64,000 nt of DNA from Gonocerus acuteangulatus (lineage: Eukaryota; Arthropoda; Insecta; Hemiptera; Coreidae), in the NCBI GenBank assembly GCA_946811695.1, contig OX328127.1, positions 52,344,774 through 52,408,773 on the forward strand, in the 5' to 3' direction. Position 1 is the first letter of the stretch. Each line of letters opens with the position of its first letter. Shown here piece after piece: positions 24,367 to 36,473 of the stretch. The notes beneath the pieces are model-generated. The model had not been told where the DNA came from and made no database searches. It saw only the letters and a program-made list of their open reading frames with translations. The position numbers and the translations under genes were made by a program.

Positions 24367-24819
24367 AAATAACGCTCCCTGGAGTTTGTAGTAATCCAGA
24401 AAACCACTACCATAATACTTGAACGTGCAATTAATAACATATCAGTTTAACGGTATACGTTTAATTATTTGCAAAAATAGTATTGCCTTAATAAGGTTTA
24501 GATTTAATTGCCGTAAAACTAAACCAAGTACAAATTGACTGTTATTCGGCTGAATTATTCTATTCTAGAATATATAATTATAATTTCTGCATAACAACAT
24601 ATGCTTTTTAATGACTGTTTCAACTATCCGATATTATTGCTAAGTAGTGAATGAAACAAACAAAAAAAAAAAAACAACAAAAGAAAACTCAAACCATGAC
24701 AGCGTTTGCAGTTTCTTTCTTGTAAAATGTATAAAAAAATACCGAAAACCATTTCATTTTTCAGGAGCTCTAACTTACATGTATGTTTGTATCACCCGAA
24801 TATATAATAAACATTGATC

Positions 24820-25090
24820 ATATGCTGAAGTCCATGCTTCATGAGATAAGCATGCATATTATGATGATATTTCAACATACCAGTAAACCGCTTTCCGACT
24901 ATCAGTAACTGCATTAGCATCCGATTTCAATAACATTTTATGCGCTGTAAATAATTTCAGCGCTCAGTACCTGCAATAAAACTCGTCGCCCCTGACGACA
25001 CGTTCCTTCTTTATCGTGTATTAAATTTCATTTTGTTTATCATACACATGTGCTGAAAGAGAGAGCCGTTTGCTGCTCCTGGGGTCTAAC
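24820..25090. promoter_or_regulatory. candidate regulatory element
   Basis: It is non-repetitive, with CATTTTATGCGCTGTAAATA (Hox/TALE-like) and GACGACACG, next to the Merlin element and a microsatellite. No coding frame is seen. Confidence 0.18.
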
Positions 25091-25339
25091 TTTAGGAATA
25101 TATTTTATACAAACTGATGTTGGCCATTAAAGAGTCTAAATTAAATACTAACAAATTATTACATCAAAAGAATTCACTTACGTCAAAAATTACATAGACT
25201 TTTTTTCTTAACTCTAAAAAAAGTCAGGTTTAAAGGTATTTTTTAATATTGTTACAAAATGTTTTTTTACATTGGCCAGTGTGGAAATGTTTATAAAGGT
25301 GGTGTACTTTAAATATGTTTTTACTTAATATTTTTTATC

Positions 25340-25340
<1 letters not shown>

Positions 25341-25434
<94 letters not shown>

Positions 25435-25436
25435 CA
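25341..25436. repeat. compound (TA)n(TG)n(TA)n microsatellite
   Basis: TA units, then about 14 TG units, then TA units again. The ORF across it is an artefact. Confidence 0.95.
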
Positions 25437-25641
25437 TACAACAGTATTTCCATTTGAACCGTTTCTGATATGTTGTTTTTTGAAGAAGTCATTATTTATT
25501 TGAAAATGAAGCAACGTATAATTTTTTGATTACCTCAGAAAAAAATATATTGTAGTAGGAGATAATTTTTAATGGGAAATGAGTTGTAATTTTAAGTGTC
25601 TAAGTCGAGTTAGAGGATATGTAATTAGAAGGAAGAAGAAT

Positions 25642-25832
25642 ATTTTTTTTTTCTTTTTTTTTTTTTAAGGCGCATCAACTGTTTGGCTATTAGCGCCGGG
25701 CTATCTACAGGTTGCCACCCTTTTCTAATGCCAACAGCAAGTGGTCGGTCACCCATTCAGGTACTGACCACGCCCGACGATGCTTAACTTCGGTGATCTA
25801 CGAGAACCGGTGTATGCAACGTGGCTATGGCC
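25642..25832 (-). mobile_element. 5S rRNA-derived SINE, copy 1
   Basis: On the minus strand the head is most of a 5S rRNA gene (GATCACCGAAGTTAAGCATC, GTCGGGCGTGGTCAGTACC, TGGGTGACCG), which includes the internal pol III promoter. After it come AAAAGGGTGGCAACCTGTAG and the tail CGGCGCTAATAGCC...GATGCGCC with poly(A). The duplication GAAGAAGAAT flanks it (25632-25641 and 25833-25842). Confidence 0.9.
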
Positions 25833-26754
25833 GAAGAAGAATTAATGTTTAATAAATCATTAGACATGGAAAACATCAACAAAAAAAATCAGTATCAAGA
25901 TTTAGTGATTCCATTCATTTTATTTTAATTCCACCGTGAATGATGAAGAAAATTAATCACTATAATTTAGAATAATCTGTGCAGAAATTTATAAATAACA
26001 TGAGATTATTTTTATTCAGTAGTATTCCAATTTTTTAACTGAAATATTCATATTTTTGCCATGACTGTAAAAGTTTTGAAAAGAGTAAATTTGAAAGGAA
26101 TATATGTTCTTAACAATGTTATATTTACACAACATTTGTGAGTTTCTTGAGCTAGAAACGTGTTTTATCCGTTGGTTATCGTATCAGCTCATTATTTTGC
26201 CCTTTATTTTGTCAAAACCGTCGTGTTAAATGAGTGTATGATGTATGTTGTGGCGATAACACGCTCCTCCTGTGAATTTATTTGCACAAGATAAAGTCGG
26301 TATATTTAGAACAACGCACTAGATAAGACTTCTTTTTTCTACTTTTCCTTTTTTAAAGAAAGGTGTATTAAATTCGAGTTCTACAAACTTTTTTGGAGCT
26401 TAAAATGCCGACTTGTTGTTTCTAGGGAACTATTTTGTAGAAAATTTTGGTCGAATGTCGTTCTTTGTGACATTTTAATATCCGGGTAGGTCATTCTGAT
26501 TTTTTAACAACATATAGTTTTGTTGAAACTATTCTGACCATATTAAGACTACCCCAATCTTTGTAATCTTCTCGGGCAAAGAGCTTATCCAGCAGATTTA
26601 TTAAGTATCTTTGGCCCTTATATAATATAATATAATATCATTATATATTATAACTTTATATATAATATATTTAACCTTAGGTATAATAATCTCATTGTAA
26701 AGCATTTAATTAAAAGTGTATTTAAGAAAGTAGCCAAAAAAATGGGATCCAGAC

Positions 26755-26870
26755 AAACGTGCGGATTCAATATTTATTCTATATAGGTTTGCCTGCGGAG
26801 TGTTGGTGTTCCGAATTCAATCGCGCCCAAAGTCGCGAGCCTTCGGACTATTTGGGTCCTATTTGTATTC
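26755..26870 (+). mobile_element. possible tRNA-derived SINE remnant
   Basis: The stretch around GTTCCGAATTCAATCGCGCC resembles a degenerate B box in a GC-richer island inside AT-rich DNA. No A box, poly(A) or duplication could be fixed, so this is weak. Confidence 0.2.
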
Positions 26871-27927
26871 GTGTAGGTGTGAAGTAAAATTGTTTAAGAG
26901 CTCTACACATGATTCGTTTTGTTAACGCATTCAAGGACTCCATTACCATTCATGACCAGTCCTGAGCGGACACTATTCAGGCGTTTTAGATTCTCCATTT
27001 GTCTTGTGTTGTATAAACACCGCGACTTGAATATTTGTCATTGTATTCCTTTAATTGAATTTCATGGATATTTATAGAAAATAAAATTACCTAATATCAA
27101 GTTGATCGTAGAAATTAAAATCATACCAGATACTTAAGAGGGTATTTAACCAGAAAAAATGAAAAAACTAACAAAACAAACATATTTCACTGGCTTAGGT
27201 TATATTTTAGTGTAAAACGTATATTATTTTAAAAAACTTTAAGTTAACGACTTGAATTGTAGATAGATTTGACGCACATATTTCATCTGGTTAGTGTTTA
27301 GAATTTGTCATGGTGAATCATAGACTTTCAAGTGAAAATTAATTCTATTTAGAAGAATAATGGTATTTAATATTTCATAGAAAAACATTTCACGCTCATT
27401 ACTAAGGAATTGTTTCAAAATAGGATAATTTGAAAATAATTTAAGACTTCATGACAAAAAATCTCAAATAGGATATTTATTTATTTTTGCTTATAAAGAA
27501 AAATCTTATTCCTATGACAAATGTAAAGCTAATCATTATAAGAAAAATAATGTTATAAAATTAAAAACCCTTACAATTTTTATTCCTTTATTTAATTATG
27601 TTACATAAATATTTTAAAGAGACCTTTTTTTTTCTCGTGTTATCTTTACTTTGCGTTACTTTTACATGTTTATGGTTTCTACATTCTACAATTGGAAATA
27701 AGGTAAACAGTTAACATTAGAGCTATACTATTAATCTGTATTATTGAAGTAGTCATAAGTGTCAAATAATAGTATTGCCACTAGGAACGTAAAAGGCTTC
27801 TATTAATAATAACTGTTATTTCTGTTTTATTTGTTTATTTATTTTTCTTGGTCGCAATATAATTTTGAAAACAAGAGTATTTATTCTTATAATAACTAAA
27901 GAGCAAGAAGATTAATTTTTTATTCAG

Positions 27928-28087
27928 GCTTCTGGATTTATGTACTTCTAAAGATAAAACAAGTATTCTCCTAGAATCTAATCCAATTGGATGGACCCGT
28001 AAGGCTTCACTTATTGAAAAACATGGTTTTTACATCCCTGACCTTTCTGAACGTAGAACTCGTTGCATTTATGAAAAGATGAATTAA
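27928..28087 (+). CDS. putative terminal exon, unrecognised protein
   Basis: The acceptor TTTTTTATTCAG (ending at 27927) opens 52 codons ending at TAA 28085-28087. Segments include LLDLCTSKDKTSILLES, NPIGWTRKASLIEKHGFY and IPDLSERRTRCIYEKMN. The composition is clearly protein-like, with balanced charges and Trp, Cys and Tyr, in DNA where chance open frames are poly-Ile/Lys/Asn. The exon begins with one base completing a codon (phase 2). That is compatible with the donor of the membrane-anchor exon at 18512-18651, on the same strand, and would read ...HSK-LLDLC.... That link is only an inference and other exons may intervene. The family is not recognised, and no clear AATAAA follows within about 150 bases. 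Confidence 0.4.
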
Positions 28088-28569
28088 TATTTTTTTATTT
28101 TTCCCCAATTTACAAGATTTTTAATGCTACAATGTTTTTTCTATTGTAAATTAATCTGGTCACTTTCATTGTGATGAAATTTTTAGTATTAAATTAGTTT
28201 TAATTTGTAAGAATATCTATGTGAAGAGGGTGGCAATGATAAAAGTCATTAAAAATGAAAGGGGAAATGCTACGAAAAAAAGGAAGACAAAAAATAAAAA
28301 TACATTCTCAATTAAATGTAAATTAAAACATTATTGCATATTTAATAGAATATATAAAATTAATAATTAAATTATAAAGCCATTCAAAATTCTATTTACG
28401 CTACAAAAATAATGTATTTTGTCTCGACTGATCAGTTTTCCACGCTTAAACCCAATACCAGTATTTCTGTAACTCTGTTGTTTGTATCAGAACGACTAGG
28501 AAATAGTTGATTACGACTTTTAAATATACCAGGCAGGATCTGGAAAATAAGGGGAATAATTATTCTAAA

Positions 28570-28875
28570 ATGCAAGGAAGTAAAGTGTCATTGTGTCGTA
28601 AAATAATATATTGTCATATATATTTATTTTATGGGAAAAGGTCTCATGGTGGCAGATCACTCGATTAATATGCTGGAGGACATGAGTTAAAATAGTCGCA
28701 CGCACTAAAAAGATTTTATCTTCTACTGTCGACGTTTTATTATTAGGTGCCTTCAAAGGGAAAAATCAGGCGCGCGTAGCATAGTACTGACCACACTACC
28801 TCCTTAGGGTGCCGTATGGCCAAGAATCAGATACCTCTACAGTATCTGTCCCTCTGGGCCCTTGTGGCCTGTTAC
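28570..28875 (-). repeat. dispersed repeat C, copy 2
   Basis: On the minus strand it reads GGGACAGATACTGTAGAGGT, ATACGGCACCCTAAGGAGGT, AGTGTGGTCAGTACTATGCT and then AGAAGATAAAATCTTTTTAG. A small hairpin GATAC...GTATC is part of the conserved core. A (TA)n tract begins just beyond it. Confidence 0.65.
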
Positions 28876-28882
28876 GGGACAG

Positions 28883-28886
<4 letters not shown>

Positions 28887-28934
<48 letters not shown>
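28887..28934. repeat. (TA)n microsatellite
   Basis: A TA run starting at the edge of repeat C copy 2. Confidence 0.95.
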
Positions 28935-28935
<1 letters not shown>

Positions 28936-28997
28936 TTTTTCTTCCATTGTTGACCTTAAACCCTTAGGTCATATGACCTATTGGCTAAAAAAAACAA

Positions 28998-29125
<128 letters not shown>

Positions 29126-29464
29126 GTAATTATTGCAAATTTTTTTTAATGTTATTCGCAAAAAAAGGTCACGAAACCGGAGCCTTCCATTTAAGAAATT
29201 GGTTTCAAATGAAAAAGAGCTTTTGAAAATTTATGATCTATTTAATAGTTTTGCATTAGACCTCCGGGGAGGGTTGAAGAGAGGGGGGCTATGAAGGCAA
29301 TATTGCCATCTGCTGTTTGCCCGTCCGTCTGTCCATTGTCTCCGACCCTACAGTCAATGATTAATATGACACATTTTCAGGGCACGGCCCCGGGGTCCTC
29401 TCGCATTCTCCTGGCTAGTTGGAAATCGTTCAACTTGCCTCTAGGGTAAATATGTACAGTATTA

Positions 29465-29999
29465 TCTACATATATAAAATTCAGCTGTTTGCCTTCTGTC
29501 TGTTCCTTACCGCTCGACCGATTTTGACCAATGTTGGCACGCAGGTAGGTCTTGATCCTGGGAGTGTCAGAGGGTAGGTCACAATCGTCTAGGATTTACA
29601 GTTCAGAGGTCACGGATTTCAAACTACGAACCCGATTAGTTACCGAAGAGTGATTTATCAGAAAACGGCACTTTTGAAAAATGATGTATTCATCAAGACA
29701 CAATGTACCAAAACATGATTTTATCATCTGTAGAATATAGTCATGTTTTTGAAACATTATTTCCAAAGCTAAATATGCTATCCCCTCCACTGCTGCTTTC
29801 TCATGTCTGGTTGCCGATACCTGAAACGCACCAAGTTCGACTCGCCCTATGAATTTTTTTTTTTTTTATTCTCTAACTTTATTTGCGTTATTATATTTTA
29901 ATATTACTTAGCTATTTGGTTTCTAATTTATTTATTTTTTTGCACTAACTATGTGCACATTTATTATTTAACTCAGCTAGTACGCTGGGTAACAGCTAG
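29465..29999 (+). mobile_element. non-autonomous Helitron (535 bp)
   Basis: It starts TCTACATATATAAAATTCAG and ends CTAG. It lies exactly between a host A (29464) and T (30000), the AT target of Helitrons. A hairpin ACTCAGC-TAGTAC-GCTGGGT (29971-29990, one G-T pair) lies five bases before the terminal CTAG. There is no ORF, so it depends on a Rep/helicase supplied elsewhere. Confidence 0.88.
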
Positions 30000-30617
30000 T
30001 AAAAAACAATCTGGAGTCTAACAAGGGATCTGTATAATTATACTGACTTAGCATTTTATATTTTGCTTTGAATGGAAACATTTGGTTCTAAAATTATTCT
30101 TGAGTCAGAGAGAAGGAAAAGTACGATCTGTATATTTTTAGGGGAATATATTTCGTGTTTTCAATTATTTTGCACATGTAATCTATAGTTTTCTGGGATT
30201 TTTTTTTCTTCACAGCATTTCATTATTTTATCATTTTTTCCCTTCACTTATCTATATGGTACATTTATTCAATTTCCTTTTTCTAATTTACATCCTTTAA
30301 GTATAAGTAGTTCAGATAAAGTTTTTTTATCAACTTCAAAAATTTATATTAATTATAAATTGTGGGATAGTATATCAAAAAATTAATATTTTAGATCAAA
30401 CTAACAATAAAATTAATGGTAGTAGCGTTCTATGATGAATATAAATCATATATTTATTTTTCTATTTTTATTAAATTACCTTTACTTTGTATGAGTCAAA
30501 GATCATAATATTTTTCATTGGAATATAAGTGTATTAAAATAACGAAATGGCTTAAATGAGGTTTTTTTTATTAATATTTATCTTAGATGAGAAAATGTTA
30601 GTGTTTTTATACATATA

Positions 30618-30619
<2 letters not shown>

Positions 30620-30698
<79 letters not shown>
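30620..30698. repeat. (TA)n microsatellite
   Basis: An uninterrupted run of about 39 TA units. Confidence 0.95.
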
Positions 30699-30699
<1 letters not shown>

Positions 30700-31127
30700 T
30701 TTAAATGATCATATATGAGATTTATACATATGCAATATGTACATTTAATTAGTAGGTACTTGTGTAATTTAATATCTTCGTTGAAAATAAAATAAAATAA
30801 AGAAATAATACATTTTCATTCAGTGTATACGTTAATCTGTAATGTGTAAAACATAAATACCCTTTTAGATAAATTATGTATTACATTATGCTAAAGCCCT
30901 CATCTGTCAATGCACGGGGGGGGGAGATAAGTATTACTTTCGGTTTCATGAGTAATTAATAAGTATAAACTAATAATTAAATGTTTCGAAATGATTAATT
31001 TTGCTAATGAGAGTATAACAGAGTTCATTTTATTTAATTACTAAAGGCGTAAATTTTGCCAAGTTTACTTTGATACGGGATTTTTATGTTGAATTATTTT
31101 TATTTTAGCCTAACATTAATAATAATA

Positions 31128-31262
31128 CCGATTTTTGAGACGGGTTATCTACTGGTTGCCATCCTTTTCTAGCAAGTACAGAGATGATGACGTTCCGTTA
31201 GTAGGAATCGAATCCACATCACTCCTCATAGAGTGTTAACCCTCACACCCATTGGGCCTCTA
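31128..31262 (-). mobile_element. tRNA-derived SINE (family T2-like), partial
   Basis: On the minus strand it reads GAGGCCCAATGGGTGTGAGG (A-box region), GTGGATTCGATTCCTAC (B box) and then AAAAGGATGGCAACCAGTAG, the shared central domain. It ends near GATAACCCGTCTC with no poly(A). Confidence 0.6.
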
Positions 31263-31319
31263 TTGATAATAATTAAAATATTTAAAGATTATTATTCTGT
31301 TTTACGCAGTATTACCATC

Positions 31320-32060
31320 TTAATTTGTTGCGTTTTTAGCGCGGTTACTCCCTACCTCCAAAGGGAGAACCCGCTTATGAGGTTGACCTCACGACGCAAT
31401 CCGGAAGTGCCGACTAGAAACTTTCTCGTTTCAAACCCCACAGATCACGAAAATATAGGTGGTTCAAATTTGTGTATATATATATATGCTTGTCTGTTCG
31501 CTCTCTAGCAAGCTCAAAAATGGTCCGATTTTGATGAAATTTGGTAAAAAAATGAGTCTTCTAATTTGAAAGGTCAAGTCGTTCCAGCAGAATCTGCCCA
31601 CTGGAAGATAGTGTTTGGGGCGAAATTTGCGCAAAAAAATCGTAACGCTGACGTTTTTGAGTTCATATGCTTGCAGGTACTTGTTTTATAGGTTTCTTAA
31701 CATAGAAAAACGAATGAAACCATTTTAAGGCGATATCTGTAACCGTTTCTGAGAAAAGTGAAATAAATGTTTTTGTAAGTCATTATTTTTTTGTGGGTAC
31801 TTAGAATCGCGGGATTCAATTGAAATATTTTCTACACCTTGGAAATTCATCCCAACTAAGATGTTTAAATTTTGGTTATATTTGAAGTTAAGGAAGTATA
31901 CGAAAAAAGTTATTTTATTAATAGATATGAAAAGTTTTCGGATGTTCATACATTTTTCGTCAATATCTCGATAACCGTTGTGAAATCGTGGTAAGTGGAA
32001 GGTGACCATTTGAATGCTTACTAAATTCTCTACAAAAAAGGTTCTGCAGCAATATTCGAT
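31320..32060 (+). repeat. dispersed repeat B, copy 2
   Basis: It shares CCGCTTATGAGGTTGACCTC, ATCCGGAAGTGCCGACTAGA, CAGATCACGAAAATA and GAAACCATTTTAAGG with the copy at 46320. A short (TA)n sits in the 5' part. The unit is AT-rich and non-coding. Confidence 0.55.
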
Positions 32061-32740
32061 GGGGCTACGTCAATCAGAGATATGTGCGGTTAAAACTTAA
32101 AAATTGTTGTTTTGAAAGGGTTTTTCTCTTTGTTTATCGCACTTTTTAATTGATTGTTTTTCGTTTTAAATTGCATTTATGAGTAAAATTAGTATTGTAG
32201 TAAAATACGCTAAGAAACGGTGAAAGGTATTGGTAATAAGTTTGGAATGGCTCTGGTAATCAAGATGGCTGTGGCTAATCATGATGACGTATGCATAGTT
32301 TGTTTTGAATTCTCCTATCTATATAACCTTCCGCATAGCCTCCAACTGAAGTTATCGTTATTTCTTATTTTATAGAAAGATTTAACCCACGACAGAATGG
32401 AATTTTATTCGCCATGAAGCACACATTTACAGTTGATTATAATAGTAAAACGAATTTGCTAGTAAAACAAGATATTTAAAATGACAACGAATTTTTGGTT
32501 GTTTAGTATAGAGCCTTCTCAGCAGTAGTCGAATTTTGTATTTTGATAATTCTAACTAATTATGAGTACACTTCACATTACACAACTTGATCTATATGAA
32601 AATGATTTCATTTATCCATGTAATCAAAAAATAATTTACACTTTAGATTTATTTTTTGTCTTTTAGAGCCCGCTAATACGCGATTCACTCTTTTCAATGT
32701 TTTTGGGGTAAAATCCAATATCAAATAAAATAAATAAGTA

Positions 32741-32746
<6 letters not shown>

Positions 32747-32789
<43 letters not shown>
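32747..32789. repeat. (TA)n microsatellite
   Basis: An uninterrupted TA run. Confidence 0.95.
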
Positions 32790-32793
<4 letters not shown>

Positions 32794-32974
32794 AGTAAAG
32801 AATAGATTATGTTATAAAGATATAACATACGAAAATATATGTATATGCTTTCATTTTAATTGTTTATTTTACAGTCCACAATTTACCCCAGTTTGTTTTT
32901 TTTATTTAATTTATCTTTTCTTTATTTTTTTCTGCCTTCTTTCATGTCAGATAAATGTTTCCAATTTTATGCCG

Positions 32975-32976
<2 letters not shown>

Positions 32977-33028
<52 letters not shown>
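32977..33028. repeat. (AT)n microsatellite
   Basis: A TA run directly upstream of the LINE tail at 33029. Confidence 0.95.
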
Positions 33029-33030
<2 letters not shown>

Positions 33031-33100
33031 CCTATGAGCGTTCTTGATAATTGTAAGAGCTGATTACCCTCTTTGCGGAGCTCCGATAAATAAATAATTT
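33029..33100 (+). mobile_element. short LINE 3' tail
   Basis: The segment reads ACCCTCTTTGCGGAGCTCC and then (GATAAATAAATAA). It resembles the 3' ends at 40640 and 52540: a short hairpin around a GGAG/CTCC core followed by an AAAT tail. It is joined to a (TA)n tract on its 5' side. Confidence 0.45.
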
Positions 33101-33659
33101 TTAGTGACAATATATTTTTTAAAAAGTTAACATTAAATATAATTTTACAAAGGTTTGATTTATTATTTTACATAGTAATCATTCAATAATACAAGAAATA
33201 TTTTGCAAATCAACGTAGACTTTTAATTATAATTAGTAATAATTTGAAAATTTAAAGTACAATAATTGTAGGTATATAGATTGAGTTAACTGACTAATTA
33301 TCTGGAAGTTATTGGAACATATTTCCAATTGTTATAAATCCTTATGATTAAACAAAAACTTGCCTGCATTGCGGAACAGAACTCACTAAATTAGTAATTG
33401 CAGTAGAGAGAAGATAATATGCTTTATGCACAATAAACAGAATATTCAAATAGGAATTTTCTGTACTTCAAATGAAAGAGGTTTTTTATCTAAAGAGCCA
33501 TAATAAACGTAAGAAATGTTCTATATTTTGTTCTATTCTTTCCTCCTAGTTTCAGATCAATTTAATTTGGTGGCAATAAAATATTTGTCTAAAAGAGGAT
33601 TTTAGTGAGGAACTTAAAAATCACTCGTTCACAAAAGATTGAAACATATTATAAAAACT

Positions 33660-33790
33660 TTAAACACGTGGCCCTGGCTGCTGAGGGTTCTCTAAGGTTG
33701 AGACTGTGATTTGTATTTAACTGCTCTTGAAGAGGCGCCAAAGGGACGTGAAACATGTAGGGCGAAATAAAGGGTTATTAATGAATAATG
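33660..33790 (+). repeat. hammerhead-like motif region
   Basis: CTTGAAGA (33725-33732), then GGCGCCAAAGGGACGT and GAAACATGT (33750-33758) follow the same order of motifs as the other copies. It is a single copy without a visible inverted partner. Confidence 0.4.
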
Positions 33791-34319
33791 TGTAATTAGT
33801 GAAATCTGATACATAAAATACAATGAAATGTTAAAACTTTTGTCACAAGAAAGGAAAATAACAACAAAATTATTTTAATACAAAGTAAAAAATAATGATA
33901 TTCAATTTTTAATCATTTTTACTGTTAGATTAATTGAGGATTGAAGAAGATTTAACGAAAAATGTATATATCGTAGTATAGAAGAATCGCGTCCAATATG
34001 TAATTCGAAATAGTAATACAGGAAAAATCCTAGAAATAAATGTGATTGATAAATGTGTTAATATGATTCTGTGCTAATAATAGTCATCTATTTTTAAAAT
34101 GTATAAAGGATACTATTGTAATATAGTTTGGTTAAAAGTAAAAGTAAAATAATTAATGTAATTGGTTTTATTTTTTACTGTTAGGCGAAATGCATATTAA
34201 ATAATATATAAATCATACCCCAAAAAATTATAAATAATGCTTCATGTATATTCTTATAAAACATATTTTTTACTTACTTATTACAGAAGTTAGGGAATTA
34301 ATGTTATTTAGATATTTAT

Positions 34320-34375
34320 TTCAGGTATTTTGACTATCTAGGCCATTGGCACCGATAACGAATAGTTCTTTTCGA
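34320..34375 (-). mobile_element. decayed SINE tail fragment
   Basis: On the minus strand, ATCGGTGCCAATGGCCTAG resembles the ATCGGCGCTAATGACCTAG tail of family T1. No head is left. Confidence 0.35.
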
Positions 34376-36396
34376 AGTTAGAACTAACAAGAAACAGTGC
34401 TTTAAATTATATCTAGAGCTAATATTATAAATTATATATAAATTCGTCGTTCCTTAAAATGAAAGTAACTTTACGTACAATTAAACTTGTAACTAAAGAG
34501 TGAGAGACTATTAAAACTAATATATCAAATTTAAAAACCTAATATAATAAATACGTGTAATAGTTATACACACATGCGTAATAAATACATATACTCGCTA
34601 AAATGCGCTCTTAACAAATGCATCCACACAACCTAAAATTATGTAAATAATTACAAAATTTTTAATTTCTTTGCATTTAAACCCTATAACTAATTAATAA
34701 TTGGCAAATTTATGTTCCATCTAGCATTTTAATATCAACCAAACCACCATTACAGAATAAACAAAATATGAGGTTTCATCTATTCATGAATATTGATTAA
34801 TAAAAGATTATCTATTACTTTATTATATTTATTAATCTTATTTAATCTCTAAAAAAAATGTTTTTTTCGCCTATAGATTAAAAAAAAGAAATTGTTTTAC
34901 TTTTGATTTTTTACGTTCTTATTTTTCTTTTCTAATTTTGATATATTATTTAATTTAACGGCTGACGTTTTTATACGCTGACAATGTACAGATCGGCAAA
35001 ATGGCAATTCAAAATTGACTAATTATCCCCCAATTGAAGAACGAAGTGGCTTTTCATTTCGGAGCAGTATAATGATTTTGTTTTTGTAGAAATTATAACT
35101 ATTCCCATGCTAATAAAATGTAATTAACTTTGTATAAATAAACACAGAATAAATATATAAAAATAAAATTATAATATCAATGGTAAACATTAATAAATTC
35201 GAACCCAGAAATGAGAGTTTTTCTCTTACGGTCTTCTTGCAGGATTAAATATATATTATACATTTTTTTCTTTTTTTGGGCTCTAGGATTATTAGGAAAA
35301 TAAGAAATGCCTCTTAACTATTAAAAAAACTCTTCGGAGTCGGTTTTATAATTCTGTTATTTTTTTTAAATGATATTATTATATTTCCAAAAATTACAAA
35401 TTTTATTTTTTCTTGATACAATTTAACTAGTCCCTCTGTAATCAGTCCTTTATGTTTATTTATGCACTTAGTCCTTCAATTTGCATTATTAATATTTTGA
35501 TAGACATTACCGTGATTTCCTTCACTAATTAGAACATAACTGTTAATTTATGCTGGTCACTAATTCTGTATTAAAATTACCCACTAATTTAAAAAAAAAA
35601 AACATGTTTAATTCACGCAATTAATCAATTTTCCATAACGACTTGAACAAGCTTACGACTAAATAAACCACCTAATAGAGGAATATTGTGCCAAGTTATC
35701 AATAAAGTACTTAACTCATTATTCATATTTATGATTACATTTTTTTTTTTTTAATTAAACCATTTATAATTTTCTAATAATATAATTTTTGTCTTAACAT
35801 GACATAAAATAAAGGACATACAATTTAATTTCTATTAAAATCTATTATTGAATTCTTTAAATTATATATTTTTTTTTAACATAAAATACCCTGAAAATCG
35901 AAAATAAATTATCACCGAAAAGAATTCAATGTGCACAAATATAAAATAGATAATCTAGGAAGGAAAAATACACTGATTAAGTCCATGCTTATTTACATTA
36001 TTTATTGTGGTAATCTTAGATATTTAGGCAAGCAAATATAAAAATTATAAAAATACAAACTAATGATATTACTATTTCTTCCAATACAGCTTTCATTTAT
36101 AACGATTTATTTCAATTAAATTTTACATTCTAATGTTCTAATATTGAACCATATGTTTGAAAATGAAAAAAAAAAAAAAAAAAAAACTCCTGCTAAAACA
36201 ATTACCACTACCCTTCCATGTCATTTTATTTATCCGTTATGACAAATAAATTAACACTATTTGGTCAGTTAAGTTTTGTCAGATTTCCTTAAAAATAGGA
36301 CTTGAAATGGTCATATAACAAGCATGCCACGTGCACATAATGAAAACCTAGTTAATTATAAAACGAAATCCTCTATTTTAATTTATATTATACGTG

Positions 36397-36412
36397 TATA
36401 TATACATACATA

Positions 36413-36468
<56 letters not shown>
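36397..36468. repeat. (TA)n microsatellite
   Basis: A TA run with a short (CATA) interruption. Confidence 0.95.

Positions 36469-36473
<5 letters not shown>

Noticed and set aside
25315..25503. ORF across TA/TG repeats
   Set aside because: Microsatellite translation, not a protein.
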